From UBA935 sp031555615 (GTDB lineage: Bacteria; Bacillota; Clostridia; Lachnospirales; Lachnospiraceae), in NCBI GenBank assembly GCA_031555615.1, contig JAVBUF010000011.1:89516-153515 (forward strand): a DNA stretch of 64,000 nt, read 5' to 3'. Numbering within the stretch: the stretch's first letter is position 1; each line of letters starts with the position of its first letter. The notes beneath the pieces were generated by a model. That model saw nothing but the letters and a program-made list of their open reading frames with translations, had not been told where the DNA came from and did no database searches. The position numbers and the translations under genes are program-made. Positions 34,236-43,832 of this stretch are shown here, piece by piece.

Positions 34236-35250
34236 GGAAGGCTTAATATCAGTTATCATAGCTGTTTATAATATTAATGAATATATAGCCAGATGCGTGG
34301 AATCGGTTATGGCTCAGACCTATGGGAATCTGGAGATTATTTTGGTGGATGATGGTTCCACCGACGGTTCGGGACAGATTTGCGATGATTATGCCCGGAG
34401 AGATCAGCGGATTAAAGTTGTCCATAAGCAAAACGGCGGTCTTTCCGATGCCCGTAATGCCGGGGTGGCAGCTTCCACCGGAGCATATATCGGATATGTG
34501 GACGGTGATGATTATATTGATCCGGAAATGTATGAAGCACTGATAACAGCCTTAACCGCCCAGCAGGCGCAGGTGGCAGTATGCCGTTTCCGGCAGATGG
34601 GAGAAGGTGCCGAAAACCAGGATACTACCGGCGAAACAGCTGTTTTTTCCCGGGAAGAGGCGCTGGAAATATATATTTGCGGACATCCCAGATATCAGAT
34701 ATTTCCCTGTGTGTGGAGCAAACTTTTTGCTCGGGAAGTGGTTCAGGGAATTCAGTTTGCAGTAGGAAAAAGTTCGGAAGATATCATGTATACCACGGAA
34801 GTTTTCAGCCGGATAGAGCGGTGTGCTTACCTGGATATACCTTACTATAATTATATCGTTGACCGTCAGGGCAGTATTATGAACCAGAAAATCGGTGAAC
34901 GGCGGTTTGCCTGCGAAATTCCCATTTGGCGGGAACAGGCGGATTTTTTGAAAGAGCAGGGAATGGAAGAGCTGGCAAAGAAGTCCAGATATTACTTTTA
35001 CCGGAAGATGCTTTTTTATTATATTGATTTCCGGGAGGCCGGACAAAAGGAGTTTGCCCGCCGGCTGTCGGCTTTGTTAAGAAGGGAAAAGGCAGAGATT
35101 AAAGCCGTTTATGCCAATGACTGGACAGCTTTTGGCGATCGGGTGAGGATGCGGGTGATGCTGGCATCTCCGGGATTTTATTACCGGATTGTCAAGCTTT
35201 ACGATAAATATTTGATTCCTTTGCGGCAGGCAAAGCAGAAAGGACAATAA
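34228..35250 (+). CDS. GT2 glycosyltransferase
   Basis: 340 aa inverting GT-A enzyme. SVIIAVYNINEYIARCVES at the N-terminus, nucleotide-binding VDDGSTDGSG, and the DXD-type metal site VDGDDYID. The C-terminal 200 residues carry a helical acceptor region common to exopolysaccharide GT2 enzymes of this class (compare 45988). Overlaps the fucosyltransferase gene by 8 bases. Sugar unknown. Confidence 0.9.
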   Translation: MNKEGLISVIIAVYNINEYIARCVESVMAQTYGNLEIILVDDGSTDGSGQICDDYARRDQRIKVVHKQNGGLSDARNAGVAASTGAYIGYVDGDDYIDPEMYEALITALTAQQAQVAVCRFRQMGEGAENQDTTGETAVFSREEALEIYICGHPRYQIFPCVWSKLFAREVVQGIQFAVGKSSEDIMYTTEVFSRIERCAYLDIPYYNYIVDRQGSIMNQKIGERRFACEIPIWREQADFLKEQGMEELAKKSRYYFYRKMLFYYIDFREAGQKEFARRLSALLRREKAEIKAVYANDWTAFGDRVRMRVMLASPGFYYRIVKLYDKYLIPLRQAKQKGQ

Positions 35251-35256
35251 GTACCC

Positions 35257-37020
35257 ATGGAAAAAGTGAGTTTGTTCACTAAATTAAGTTATATTCTGGA
35301 TAAAAAACAAAAACGGCAATTTATTATTCTGGGCATTATGATTTTTATCGGAGGTGCCCTGGAGACCCTGGGAGTATCAGCCATGATTCCGGTGGTAACG
35401 GTGATTATGGACCCGGAACAATTAATGGGCTTTATCCGTCAATATGATATTTTGCAAAGCCTCTATGATTTTTTGCATATTCAGAACAGTAAACAACTGA
35501 TTCTGACACTGCTGATGGCTTTAATGGCGATTTATGTGATCAAGAATGTTTACAGTCTGTTTTTGACCTATAGACAGAACACCTTTATTACCCGAACCCG
35601 GAATAAGATGATCAGCCGGGTGATGCGGGAATTCTTGAATCGTCCCTACGAAGCCTATCTGGGAGCGGATATCCCCACGGTATTCCGCATTACAGACAGT
35701 GATATTCCCCAAAGCTTTGCGTTGTTACTGGCCATGCTGCAATTGGCATCGGAGCTGGTGGTATCCATTTTGATTTTTGGGGTCTTGGTGATGGCCAACT
35801 GGAAAATGACGCTATTTATCATTTTGATTTTTGGCGGAATGACTTTGATCATTATTAAGGTATTAAAACCCAGATTGAATAAAATCGGAAAAAAGAATCA
35901 GGATATTCAGTCCCGGATTGCCAAGTGGCGGATTCAGGCAATCTATGGCTTAAAGGATGTTAAGGTTTTGAACCGGGAAGAGTTTTTTATCAGGAATTAT
36001 TATGAAAGCGGCAAGATCGGTGCAAATGTGGCGAGAAATTACGCAGTATTGAATAATGCTCCGCGGCTGTTGATAGAAACCGTATTTATTGTGAGTATTC
36101 TGGCATTCATTTCAGTGTTTGTGTTAAACGGCGGTGATACCACTTCGCTGGTAAGCACTCTGGCGGCCTTTGGTATCGCAGCGATTAGAGTTATGCCCAG
36201 CTTTACCAGGATCAATACTTATGTAACGGAAATTTCCTATACTCAGCCCAGTCTGGATTACTTATACCAAAACCTGCAGGAAGGGATGAAAACCGACGCC
36301 CATATAGCGGCGGAAAAGGAAAGGGCCAAATCGGCCAAACTTTCCCTGCAGGATAAAATAGAGTTAAAAGGTATTACCTTTGCCTATCCGGGAACGGATA
36401 AAAATATTTTTACAGCTGCCGGTATGGAAGTGCCAAAGGGCAAGTCGGTAGGTATTATCGGAACCTCCGGTGCCGGTAAATCCACGATTGTGGATATTTT
36501 GCTGGGGCTTTTACATGCCCAGGAAGGCAAAATCACCTGTGACGGCCGGGATATTTTTGAAAACTACGAATCCTGGCTGGCCCAGATCGGATATATTCCC
36601 CAGTCCATTTATCTGGTGGATGAATCCATCAGAGATAATATTGCCTTTGGTATCGACCGTGATAAAATCGACGAAAAGCGCCTTTGGGAAGTGCTTGCGG
36701 AAGCGCAATTAGAGGAGTTTGTGAAGGAACTGCCGGAAGGTCTGGATACCACCATCGGTGACCGGGGTGTGAGACTGTCCGGGGGCCAGCGGCAGCGGAT
36801 CGGTATCGCCAGAGCACTTTACCATAACCCGGAAATACTGGTGTTCGATGAAGCAACTTCAGCATTGGATAACGATACCGAAAAGGCCGTTATGGATGCC
36901 ATCAACAGTTTCCATGGTAAAAAAACCATGATTATTATTGCCCACCGGTTGAATACCATTGCAAAATGTGATTTGATATATAAAGTGGAAAAAGAAAAGC
37001 TGATAGTAACCGCTATTTAG
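35257..37020 (+). CDS. ABC-type lipid-linked glycan flippase (PglK-like), copy 1
   Basis: 587 aa half-transporter. Six membrane segments in the first 330 residues, then an ATPase domain with Walker A GTSGAGKST (about 402), signature LSGGQRQRIGIARALY (about 507), Walker B ILVFDEAT, and the H-loop IIAHRLN. The domain order and size are those of PglK/MsbA. PglK flips undecaprenyl-linked heptasaccharide in Campylobacter. Here it lies among fucosyltransferase genes and is likely to move a lipid-linked glycan. A close paralogue is at 57894. Confidence 0.85.
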   Translation: MEKVSLFTKLSYILDKKQKRQFIILGIMIFIGGALETLGVSAMIPVVTVIMDPEQLMGFIRQYDILQSLYDFLHIQNSKQLILTLLMALMAIYVIKNVYSLFLTYRQNTFITRTRNKMISRVMREFLNRPYEAYLGADIPTVFRITDSDIPQSFALLLAMLQLASELVVSILIFGVLVMANWKMTLFIILIFGGMTLIIIKVLKPRLNKIGKKNQDIQSRIAKWRIQAIYGLKDVKVLNREEFFIRNYYESGKIGANVARNYAVLNNAPRLLIETVFIVSILAFISVFVLNGGDTTSLVSTLAAFGIAAIRVMPSFTRINTYVTEISYTQPSLDYLYQNLQEGMKTDAHIAAEKERAKSAKLSLQDKIELKGITFAYPGTDKNIFTAAGMEVPKGKSVGIIGTSGAGKSTIVDILLGLLHAQEGKITCDGRDIFENYESWLAQIGYIPQSIYLVDESIRDNIAFGIDRDKIDEKRLWEVLAEAQLEEFVKELPEGLDTTIGDRGVRLSGGQRQRIGIARALYHNPEILVFDEATSALDNDTEKAVMDAINSFHGKKTMIIIAHRLNTIAKCDLIYKVEKEKLIVTAI

Positions 37021-37035
37021 TGACGAGGAAAGAAT

Positions 37036-38064
37036 ATGATCGGAACGGAATTGTTAAAAGGACAAGGTCTGGGGAATCAATTATTTTGTTATATAACAAC
37101 CAGATGTATTGCCAAAGATATGGGATATGATTTTGCCATTCTCGGGGAGGACACCCTAGCCAACAACATCCACAGCAACTGCGGGATGTATTTTATGGAC
37201 CTGGATTATGGCAAAAAGGCGGTGAAAGAGGATTTTCAAAAAGAATACTCCGAAAAAGAGGACCGGCTTTATCTGGGGAACTCCAGGCATGATCTGACCC
37301 ATGGCTGCTATATTACCGGCACAGATGCATATATGCAGAAGATTGAAGACGGAACATTGCTGGCCGGCAATATGCAGGCGGAGGATTATTATCTTAAGTA
37401 TCGGGATGAAATCCGGCAGTGGCTTACAGTAAAACCGGAATGTGATACAATGGAATACAGCCGGGAGAATTTATGCATCCTGCATTTGCGATGCAGTGAC
37501 TATCTGGATTGTCCGGAATTATATTTGCGCAAGAAATACTGGCTTGACGGGATGAAGAATATGCGCAAAATAAATCCCCATATGGAATTTATGATTATTA
37601 CCAATGATGTCAAGGAAGCAAATAAATTATTGCCCAAAGTTCCCGCATATAATTTTGACCTGGCCAAGGATTATGCCATTTTGAAGAATGCCAGATACTT
37701 ATTATTGTCCAATTCATCATTTGCTTATTTTCCGGCCTTTACCAGCACTACTGTGGAATACATCCTGGCCCCTAAATATTGGGCCAGACATAATGTTTCC
37801 AATGGGTATTGGGCTTCAGAGCAGAACATCTATCAGGGCTGGCATTATCAGGACCGCCGGGGAAGGGTTTTCAGCGATGGAGAGTGCCGGCAGGAATTGG
37901 AAAAATATAAGCAGACCAGTGGGCAGTACAAAGAAATAAATCAAAAGCCCCGGGGGCTTTCTCTGGCGCTGAAACAGGGAAAGAGTAAAATCCTTTTCGG
38001 TAAACATTATTGCTTACGGATATTGCGCAGTATTTGGCGAAAAATCAAGCTGAGGTTAGTGTGA
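37036..38064 (+). CDS. GT11-like glycosyltransferase, divergent
   Basis: 342 aa. N-terminus LLKGQGLGNQLFCYITTRC resembles the GT11 opening, and LCILHLRCSDYLD (about residue 150) is a variant of the HxRRGDY motif in which RRG is replaced by RCS. LLSNSSFAYFPAF matches the late GT11 motif. A fucosyltransferase-type enzyme with altered donor motif, so the donor could differ. GAGGAAAG precedes ATG 37036. Confidence 0.8.
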   Translation: MIGTELLKGQGLGNQLFCYITTRCIAKDMGYDFAILGEDTLANNIHSNCGMYFMDLDYGKKAVKEDFQKEYSEKEDRLYLGNSRHDLTHGCYITGTDAYMQKIEDGTLLAGNMQAEDYYLKYRDEIRQWLTVKPECDTMEYSRENLCILHLRCSDYLDCPELYLRKKYWLDGMKNMRKINPHMEFMIITNDVKEANKLLPKVPAYNFDLAKDYAILKNARYLLLSNSSFAYFPAFTSTTVEYILAPKYWARHNVSNGYWASEQNIYQGWHYQDRRGRVFSDGECRQELEKYKQTSGQYKEINQKPRGLSLALKQGKSKILFGKHYCLRILRSIWRKIKLRLV

Positions 38065-38813
38065 AAATGAAAAAAATACAGTTGCCGCAAGTGACTTTAG
38101 CCGCCATGACCAGCGTGAAAATCTATGAGACCATAAAAGCATTGCAATACAGTATGCAGGGTGTTGATTTTGGCGAGGTGGTGCTGATCACTCACAGGAA
38201 GCCTCTGTTCCTGCCCAAAGGAATTACTTATAAGCATACTTCACGGCTGACGGAAATCGATCACTTTAACTACAAGATTGCTTATGAACTGGGGGATTAT
38301 ATCCAAACCCCTTTTTGTCTGCTGGTACATTACGATGGTTTCGTCATCCATCCGGAAAGCTGGCGGGAAGAGTTTTTGAAATATGATTATATCGGTTCCC
38401 CCTGGCCGATACCGGCGGGGGAGCATACCTATTGGGATGCGGACGGTAATTTATGCCGGGTGGGCAATAGTGTATCCCTGCGCAGTAAGCAGTTATTGGA
38501 CTTCCCCAGAGAGGCCGGATTAAAGTGGGAGCCCTCTCGGGACGGCACTTATAATGAAGACATATTCCTTTGCTGTATGAATAAGCATCTGATCGAAGCC
38601 GCCGGAATGAAAATCGCCCCCATGGGTGTGGCCCGGTATTTTGGCCGTGAGCATACTTTGCCGGAGAACAAAGGGATGAAACCGTTTATATTTCATAAGT
38701 GGTGGGGGGAGAATGAAGGTTATCCCCGGTTTGAGAATCCGGTGACGAAAGTCTGGCTGAGATGCATGGCGGTCATCAGAAAGATGATGTTCTGGAGGAA
38801 GATGAAGAGGTAA
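38061..38813 (+). CDS. DUF5672-like protein, probable glycosyltransferase
   Basis: 250 aa from GTG 38061 (GAGG five bases before), or 248 aa from ATG 38067. Visible features: LAAMTSVKIYETIKAL, VVLITHRKPLF, a CLLVHYDGFVIHPESW block with an acidic metal-like site, YDYIGSPWP and GNSVSLRSKQLL, which I associate with the DUF5672 group of glycan loci proteins. No membrane segment. Function is likely sugar transfer but not proven. Overlaps the upstream stop codon. Confidence 0.75.
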   Translation: MKMKKIQLPQVTLAAMTSVKIYETIKALQYSMQGVDFGEVVLITHRKPLFLPKGITYKHTSRLTEIDHFNYKIAYELGDYIQTPFCLLVHYDGFVIHPESWREEFLKYDYIGSPWPIPAGEHTYWDADGNLCRVGNSVSLRSKQLLDFPREAGLKWEPSRDGTYNEDIFLCCMNKHLIEAAGMKIAPMGVARYFGREHTLPENKGMKPFIFHKWWGENEGYPRFENPVTKVWLRCMAVIRKMMFWRKMKR

Positions 38814-38815
38814 TT

Positions 38816-41245
38816 ATGGTATACGATTGTATTCCCTTTTTTAATGAATTGGATATCTTAAAATTACGTCTGCATATTTTGGATCCGTATGTAGATAAAT
38901 TTGTAATTGAAGAAGCTACAGTGACTTTTTCGGGGGAGCCGAAAGAGCTGTGCTTTGAAAAGAATAAGGAGATGTTTAAGGAGTTTTTACCAAAGATTGA
39001 CTATATTGTGGTGGATGATTCGCCGGTGGAAGCAGCTACTCATGAACGGGACAAATACCAAAAAAACAATCTGATCAGGGGACTTCGGAACCTTTCGGAG
39101 GAGGATATTATTATCCTCAGTGATGTGGATGAGATCCCTAATCCGGTGGAACTACAGAAGATTATTGCTGAGTTTGATTCGGATACGGTTTATCATATGG
39201 CTCAAAGAATGTTTTACTGCTTCCTGAATATGGAGGAGATTTCAGGTAAACTGTTGTCCATAACCGGAGACTTTGCAGACGTGGGACAAAAACAATGGCT
39301 GGGAACCAAGATTTTTTCTAAAAAAAATATTCCGGATACAGGTATTATTGATATCCGGGAATTTGATACTGCAAAAGCCAACAGCGTCCGGGTGGACAAT
39401 GGCGGCTGGCACTTCGGATATATGGGCGGCAAGGGAGAAAAGGACGTTGCCAAACGTATCGGGGTCAAGGTACAGGCCGCTGCCCATCAGGAGTATAACA
39501 GTCAGGATACCCTGGCCGAGGCTGTGGACAAGCTGGTTCTGGGTCAGGATATTTTCGGCCGGGATGCCGAATTTGTCCGGGTGGATATAGATGAAAGCTA
39601 TCCCGATTATCTGCGGGAGCATCAGGAAGAATATGATTACCTGATTATGCCCCCCATCGGAAAAGGGCAGGCAGAGTATACCAAGGTTTCCATGAAAGTA
39701 AAGCGGTTTTGCAGGAAAGCGCTGCGTAAAGCAGGAAGGATATATACCAGGGCGGCAGAAAAAATAACCATGTCCATGGTTGCCGTTTTTGCGATGGCGG
39801 GATTGGTGATCAGCCTGCTGCCGGAATTGTACCTGACATTGATCAACCGGGCATCGGGAGATGATTATGGCTTTGGCAGCCTGTCAAGAAAAGCATGGGT
39901 GGACAGCCATTCTTTGCTGGAAGTATTGAAAGCAGCGGGGAGGATGGTAAAGCAGATTTATACAGGCTGGCAGGGGACCTGGTTTTCGATTTACTTATTT
40001 GCCCTGCAGCCGGAGGTTTTTCATGAAAAGGCGTATGTTTTGGTGACAATCCTGGCATTGGGCGTATGGATCGGGGTTACCACCTTTGTGCTGTATTTCT
40101 TTCTGGTGAAAACAGCAGGCTTTGAGAAAAACAGCTTTGCAGTCATCAACGCACTATTTTTGTTTATTAATATGCAGTTTATTCCGGGGATTAAATCCTC
40201 CATGTTCTGGTATAATGGAATCATTCATTATTTATTGCCCTATACCATGTGTCTGCTGACGGTGTATTTGCTGGCACGATATGTTCAGAACTTAAGCTGG
40301 CGGTATCTTCCGGGAATTCTACTATTGCTGGGACTTTTAGGCGGCAGTAATTATCAGTCGGCACTGTTTGCCGCTATGATAACCGTATTTTTTATGGTGT
40401 TTGCTTATTGGTATACCGGTAAAATTAAGTGTTTTTCACTATTGCTGCCATTGTCAGTAATGGGTATTGGGCTTATTATCAGTATGAAGGCACCGGGAAA
40501 TAAAGTCAGAGGCGGTGAGGATTTTGGCTTCAGCATTGCAAGGGCGGCGGAAACCATTGGCATGTCCTTCCTGGAGGGTGTCCGGCAGATGGGGCAGTAT
40601 CTGGTACAAAAGCCCATTGCCGTAATTGGTTTGCTGTTTATGCTGATTGTGATTGCCTATGCCTGGAGCAAAAGTGCCGGTGGGAAGCGGTTTCCTTATC
40701 CGGGATTGTTTGCGGCGGCAGCTTTCGTCATTTACTGTGCCATGCAGGCACCGGAAATCTATGCCGGTACAGATGTCTCGCTGGGAGTTGCCAATATCAA
40801 TTATCAGACCTTTTTGCTGATGATTCTGGCAGATGGGATCTATCTGGGAGGCTGGCTTAAGAATAAGGACAGGCTGAAAAATATAAGTTTTTCGCGGGTT
40901 GTAATCCCCGGAGCGGTAGTATGTGTATTGCTGGCTGGGGTATTCCATAGTAATATCAAGGAGACGACGGCATGGAAATGCTTTACCTATATTTCCTCCG
41001 GACAGGCCCGGGACTATAAAATGCAGATGGATCTGCAGACAGCCATTCTGCTGGATGAAAGTACCCCTGACGCGGTACTGCCCTTTATCAACGATGAACA
41101 GGGGCCATTAATGCATATGCCGGCGACGAAGGATCCGGAGGCCTGGAGCAACGGGGTAATGCGGGATTTTTATGGCAAAAACAGCGTTGTTGCAATGGAG
41201 AGAACGGAGTGGAAGCGGTTATATGGAGCAGCTTGGGAGAAATAA
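38816..41245 (+). CDS. GT17-type glycosyltransferase fused to a polytopic membrane domain
   Basis: 809 aa from ATG 38816 (GAAGAGG just before). Residues 1-280 look like a GT17/beta-1,4-GlcNAc-transferase-like domain: MVYDCIPFFNELDILKLRL, VIEEATVTFSG, and the metal-type ILSDVDEIPNP. Residues about 320-809 form a membrane domain of about ten segments of the DUF6056 type (NRASGDDYGFGSLSRKAW in the first outer loop, GSNYQSA later). The reading frame is continuous through a basic linker (about 285-320). These parts are normally separate proteins, so the fusion is notable. It may couple sugar transfer inside with transport or a second transfer outside. Confidence 0.8.
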   Translation: MVYDCIPFFNELDILKLRLHILDPYVDKFVIEEATVTFSGEPKELCFEKNKEMFKEFLPKIDYIVVDDSPVEAATHERDKYQKNNLIRGLRNLSEEDIIILSDVDEIPNPVELQKIIAEFDSDTVYHMAQRMFYCFLNMEEISGKLLSITGDFADVGQKQWLGTKIFSKKNIPDTGIIDIREFDTAKANSVRVDNGGWHFGYMGGKGEKDVAKRIGVKVQAAAHQEYNSQDTLAEAVDKLVLGQDIFGRDAEFVRVDIDESYPDYLREHQEEYDYLIMPPIGKGQAEYTKVSMKVKRFCRKALRKAGRIYTRAAEKITMSMVAVFAMAGLVISLLPELYLTLINRASGDDYGFGSLSRKAWVDSHSLLEVLKAAGRMVKQIYTGWQGTWFSIYLFALQPEVFHEKAYVLVTILALGVWIGVTTFVLYFFLVKTAGFEKNSFAVINALFLFINMQFIPGIKSSMFWYNGIIHYLLPYTMCLLTVYLLARYVQNLSWRYLPGILLLLGLLGGSNYQSALFAAMITVFFMVFAYWYTGKIKCFSLLLPLSVMGIGLIISMKAPGNKVRGGEDFGFSIARAAETIGMSFLEGVRQMGQYLVQKPIAVIGLLFMLIVIAYAWSKSAGGKRFPYPGLFAAAAFVIYCAMQAPEIYAGTDVSLGVANINYQTFLLMILADGIYLGGWLKNKDRLKNISFSRVVIPGAVVCVLLAGVFHSNIKETTAWKCFTYISSGQARDYKMQMDLQTAILLDESTPDAVLPFINDEQGPLMHMPATKDPEAWSNGVMRDFYGKNSVVAMERTEWKRLYGAAWEK

Positions 41246-42410
41246 GGAAAAAATTAAATCGTGCTTGTTTTATCTGGGATTAAGTCTGGAGCTGCTGATT
41301 GTGCTGGTGGATAAGAGTGCTTTAAGCGGTCTGCCGGAAGGACAATTATTCCGGCTGACCTTTGTGCTGTTTGCACTGAAGGTATGCCTGACCAGATATT
41401 CTTTGAAAGAATGGTTATGGATGGCAGGGTTTGTGGCTCTGGGTGGAATGGTATATCTTTGCACCGGAGAAAACGTCATTCTGCGGATTGTGGTTTTCGT
41501 AGCGGCCATGAAGGGAATAGAACTGAAAAGGGTGTTAAAGTATGTATTCTGGGTAACTCTGGCAGGCAGTCTGCTGATTGTGGTACTGTCTTTTGCCGGT
41601 TTTTTGGGAACGGTGAGTATTTCTCAGGAGTTCCGGACAGATGTTTTTGAAACCAGGTATTGTTTTGGCATGGGACATCCCAATGCCTTGCATTGTATGT
41701 TCCTGATGCTGGTGCTTCTGTTTATGTATACTTATTGGGAAAGACTGAACCTGGCTGCAGCCATAGGCCTGTTTGCGGCCAATCTGATTTTGTATTATTT
41801 TACCGATTCCAAGACCGGCGGCGGAATGACGGCAATGGCCATTATCATGGCTTTCATCCTGCAAAAGGGCGTCAAGCTGCAAAAGGCCTTGTGGGTATAT
41901 GTCCTGGGAATGCTGTTATTTGCCGGATGTATCGGAATATCGGTATGGGCAGCCCAATATACGGAACAAACATGGGCCGATCCACTGCTGCTGAAGATCT
42001 ATATCCTGTTTTCAGGCCGGATGAGCAATCTGTATTGGGGTACGGAGGCTCATGCAGGGGCACTGGTAACCTGGAAGCTGTTTTCTGATCCCGGTCATCT
42101 TGCTTACTATTTTGATATGGGCTGGGTCAGGATGTTTTACTGGTATGGTATTGTTCCGGGAATTATATTTGCTATTGTACACATTTTATTGATCAGGGAA
42201 TGCTATCGTAAAGCGGACTACATGGGGTTGATGATGATTGCTTCACTGGCGATGTATACCATCGTGGAAGCCCATATTATATCGGATTATATTGCCAGAA
42301 ATTATATTTTGTTTTTACTGGGAGCATATTGGAGTGATATGTTCCGCGCCGGATCAGAAAAAGAAGAATACTTGTGGAAAGGATACAGGCTGTTTCAAAA
42401 GTCAAATTAG
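41223..42410 (+). CDS. Wzy-like polysaccharide polymerase
   Basis: 395 aa from ATG 41223 (overlapping the previous gene by 23 bases). About ten to eleven membrane segments. YCFGMGHPNALHCMFLM resembles the YSHPNVLH block of the second polymerase at 54087, and the large outer loop lies between residues about 260 and 310. It should join lipid-linked repeat units outside the membrane. It sits directly before the CpsE-type initiating transferase, as expected for a complete capsule module. Confidence 0.8.
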   Translation: MEQLGRNKEKIKSCLFYLGLSLELLIVLVDKSALSGLPEGQLFRLTFVLFALKVCLTRYSLKEWLWMAGFVALGGMVYLCTGENVILRIVVFVAAMKGIELKRVLKYVFWVTLAGSLLIVVLSFAGFLGTVSISQEFRTDVFETRYCFGMGHPNALHCMFLMLVLLFMYTYWERLNLAAAIGLFAANLILYYFTDSKTGGGMTAMAIIMAFILQKGVKLQKALWVYVLGMLLFAGCIGISVWAAQYTEQTWADPLLLKIYILFSGRMSNLYWGTEAHAGALVTWKLFSDPGHLAYYFDMGWVRMFYWYGIVPGIIFAIVHILLIRECYRKADYMGLMMIASLAMYTIVEAHIISDYIARNYILFLLGAYWSDMFRAGSEKEEYLWKGYRLFQKSN

Positions 42411-42419
42411 GGTAAACAT

Positions 42420-43832
42420 ATGAATCAGAAAAATAAGGTTGTGGAAGTATATGGGTTGTGGTTTGCCGATCTGGTTTGTATCGGTCTGTGTTTTGTGCTT
42501 TCGACTTATGTTCGTTTCGGGAATTTCAGAGACATGGGGGATAAGAATATACACTTTCAGACATGTTTGATTTTCCTGTTGTTTTGTACCATATACAGCT
42601 TCTTTATTGACTGGAACCGGAATTTTGTAAAGCGGGTATGGCTAAAAGAAGCAGCGGCGGTTTTGCAATACAATGTCATTATGATTTTGGTTGTGGAAAT
42701 GATCCTGTATTTTATAAAGTGGGCGGATGAGTTTTCCCGTCTGGTAATGGGAATCTTCTTTGTGATGAACACAGTCATTTCCTTTTTAATCCATCTGTTG
42801 ATCAAGAAGATTTTGTATATTCATTATTCTTCCGACAAAACGGTTATTAAGGTGTTGGTAGTAACCCAGAGCAATATGCTGGAAAGTACCCTGGAGAGAT
42901 TAAAAGAGGAACTGGATATTCACTACCAGATCACGGCCCTGGCTTGCCTGGATACCGATATGACAGGCAGAGAAGTCCGGGGGATTCCCGTCGTGGCGGG
43001 AGCGGAGACCCTGCTTGAGGTGTCTACCCAGATGGCTTTGGATGAAGTATTTATCAATACCCCGGAATTGTCGCAAAGAAAAATCGAGCAGTTAATTCAT
43101 GGATTTGAGGATATGGGAGTGAATTGTCATTATAGTCTGGAACTGCCCGGTGTGGATTCTAATCGCAGCAAGATTGATACCTTTGCCAATTATACCGTCA
43201 TCACTTATACTCGTTTCCAAAGCAGCTATAAAAGACTGCTGCTGAAGCGTGGTATGGATATTGCCGGAGGTTTGGTGGGTGTCCTGATCACCGTGCTGTT
43301 TTTTCCCTTTGTGGCTATCGCTATTAAGGTGGAATCTAAGGGTCCGGTGCTGTTTTCCCAGATAAGAATCGGCCGTAACGGCAGACGGTTTAAAATCTAT
43401 AAGTTCCGTTCCATGTATCAGGATGCGGAAGAACGCAAAAAAGAGCTGGAAAGCCAAAATGAGATTCAGGGATTGATGTTTAAGATGGAAAATGACCCTC
43501 GTATTACCAAAGTCGGAAAATTTATCCGTAAAACCAGTATTGATGAGCTGCCGCAATTCTTTAACGTATTAAGAGGCGATATGAGCCTGGTGGGAACAAG
43601 ACCTCCCACGGCTGATGAGTTTGAAAAATATAATCAATATTACCGCCGGCGTATCAGTATGACTCCGGGTTTGACGGGAATGTGGCAGGTCAGCGGCAGA
43701 AGTGAAGTGGAGGATTTTGACGATGTGGTAAAATATGACCTGCAGTATATTGATAATTGGTCCCTGACACTGGATATTAAGATACTGATGAAAACCCTGG
43801 GTGTAGTATTTACAGGAAAAGGTTCGAAATAA
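42420..43832 (+). CDS. Polyprenyl glycosylphosphotransferase (CpsE/WbaP type)
   Basis: 470 aa. Four to five membrane segments (about 12-145), a CoA-binding-like middle (about 145-260), and the catalytic sugar transferase domain from about residue 275: GMDIAGGLVGVLITV, FSQIRIGRNGRRFKIYKFRSM, IDELPQFFNVLRGDMSLVG and TPGLTGMWQVSGRS. It starts glycan synthesis on undecaprenyl phosphate, usually with Glc-1-P or Gal-1-P. This is the second initiating enzyme in the window (the first at 1827), so a separate polymer is likely made by this section. Confidence 0.93.
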   Translation: MNQKNKVVEVYGLWFADLVCIGLCFVLSTYVRFGNFRDMGDKNIHFQTCLIFLLFCTIYSFFIDWNRNFVKRVWLKEAAAVLQYNVIMILVVEMILYFIKWADEFSRLVMGIFFVMNTVISFLIHLLIKKILYIHYSSDKTVIKVLVVTQSNMLESTLERLKEELDIHYQITALACLDTDMTGREVRGIPVVAGAETLLEVSTQMALDEVFINTPELSQRKIEQLIHGFEDMGVNCHYSLELPGVDSNRSKIDTFANYTVITYTRFQSSYKRLLLKRGMDIAGGLVGVLITVLFFPFVAIAIKVESKGPVLFSQIRIGRNGRRFKIYKFRSMYQDAEERKKELESQNEIQGLMFKMENDPRITKVGKFIRKTSIDELPQFFNVLRGDMSLVGTRPPTADEFEKYNQYYRRRISMTPGLTGMWQVSGRSEVEDFDDVVKYDLQYIDNWSLTLDIKILMKTLGVVFTGKGSK

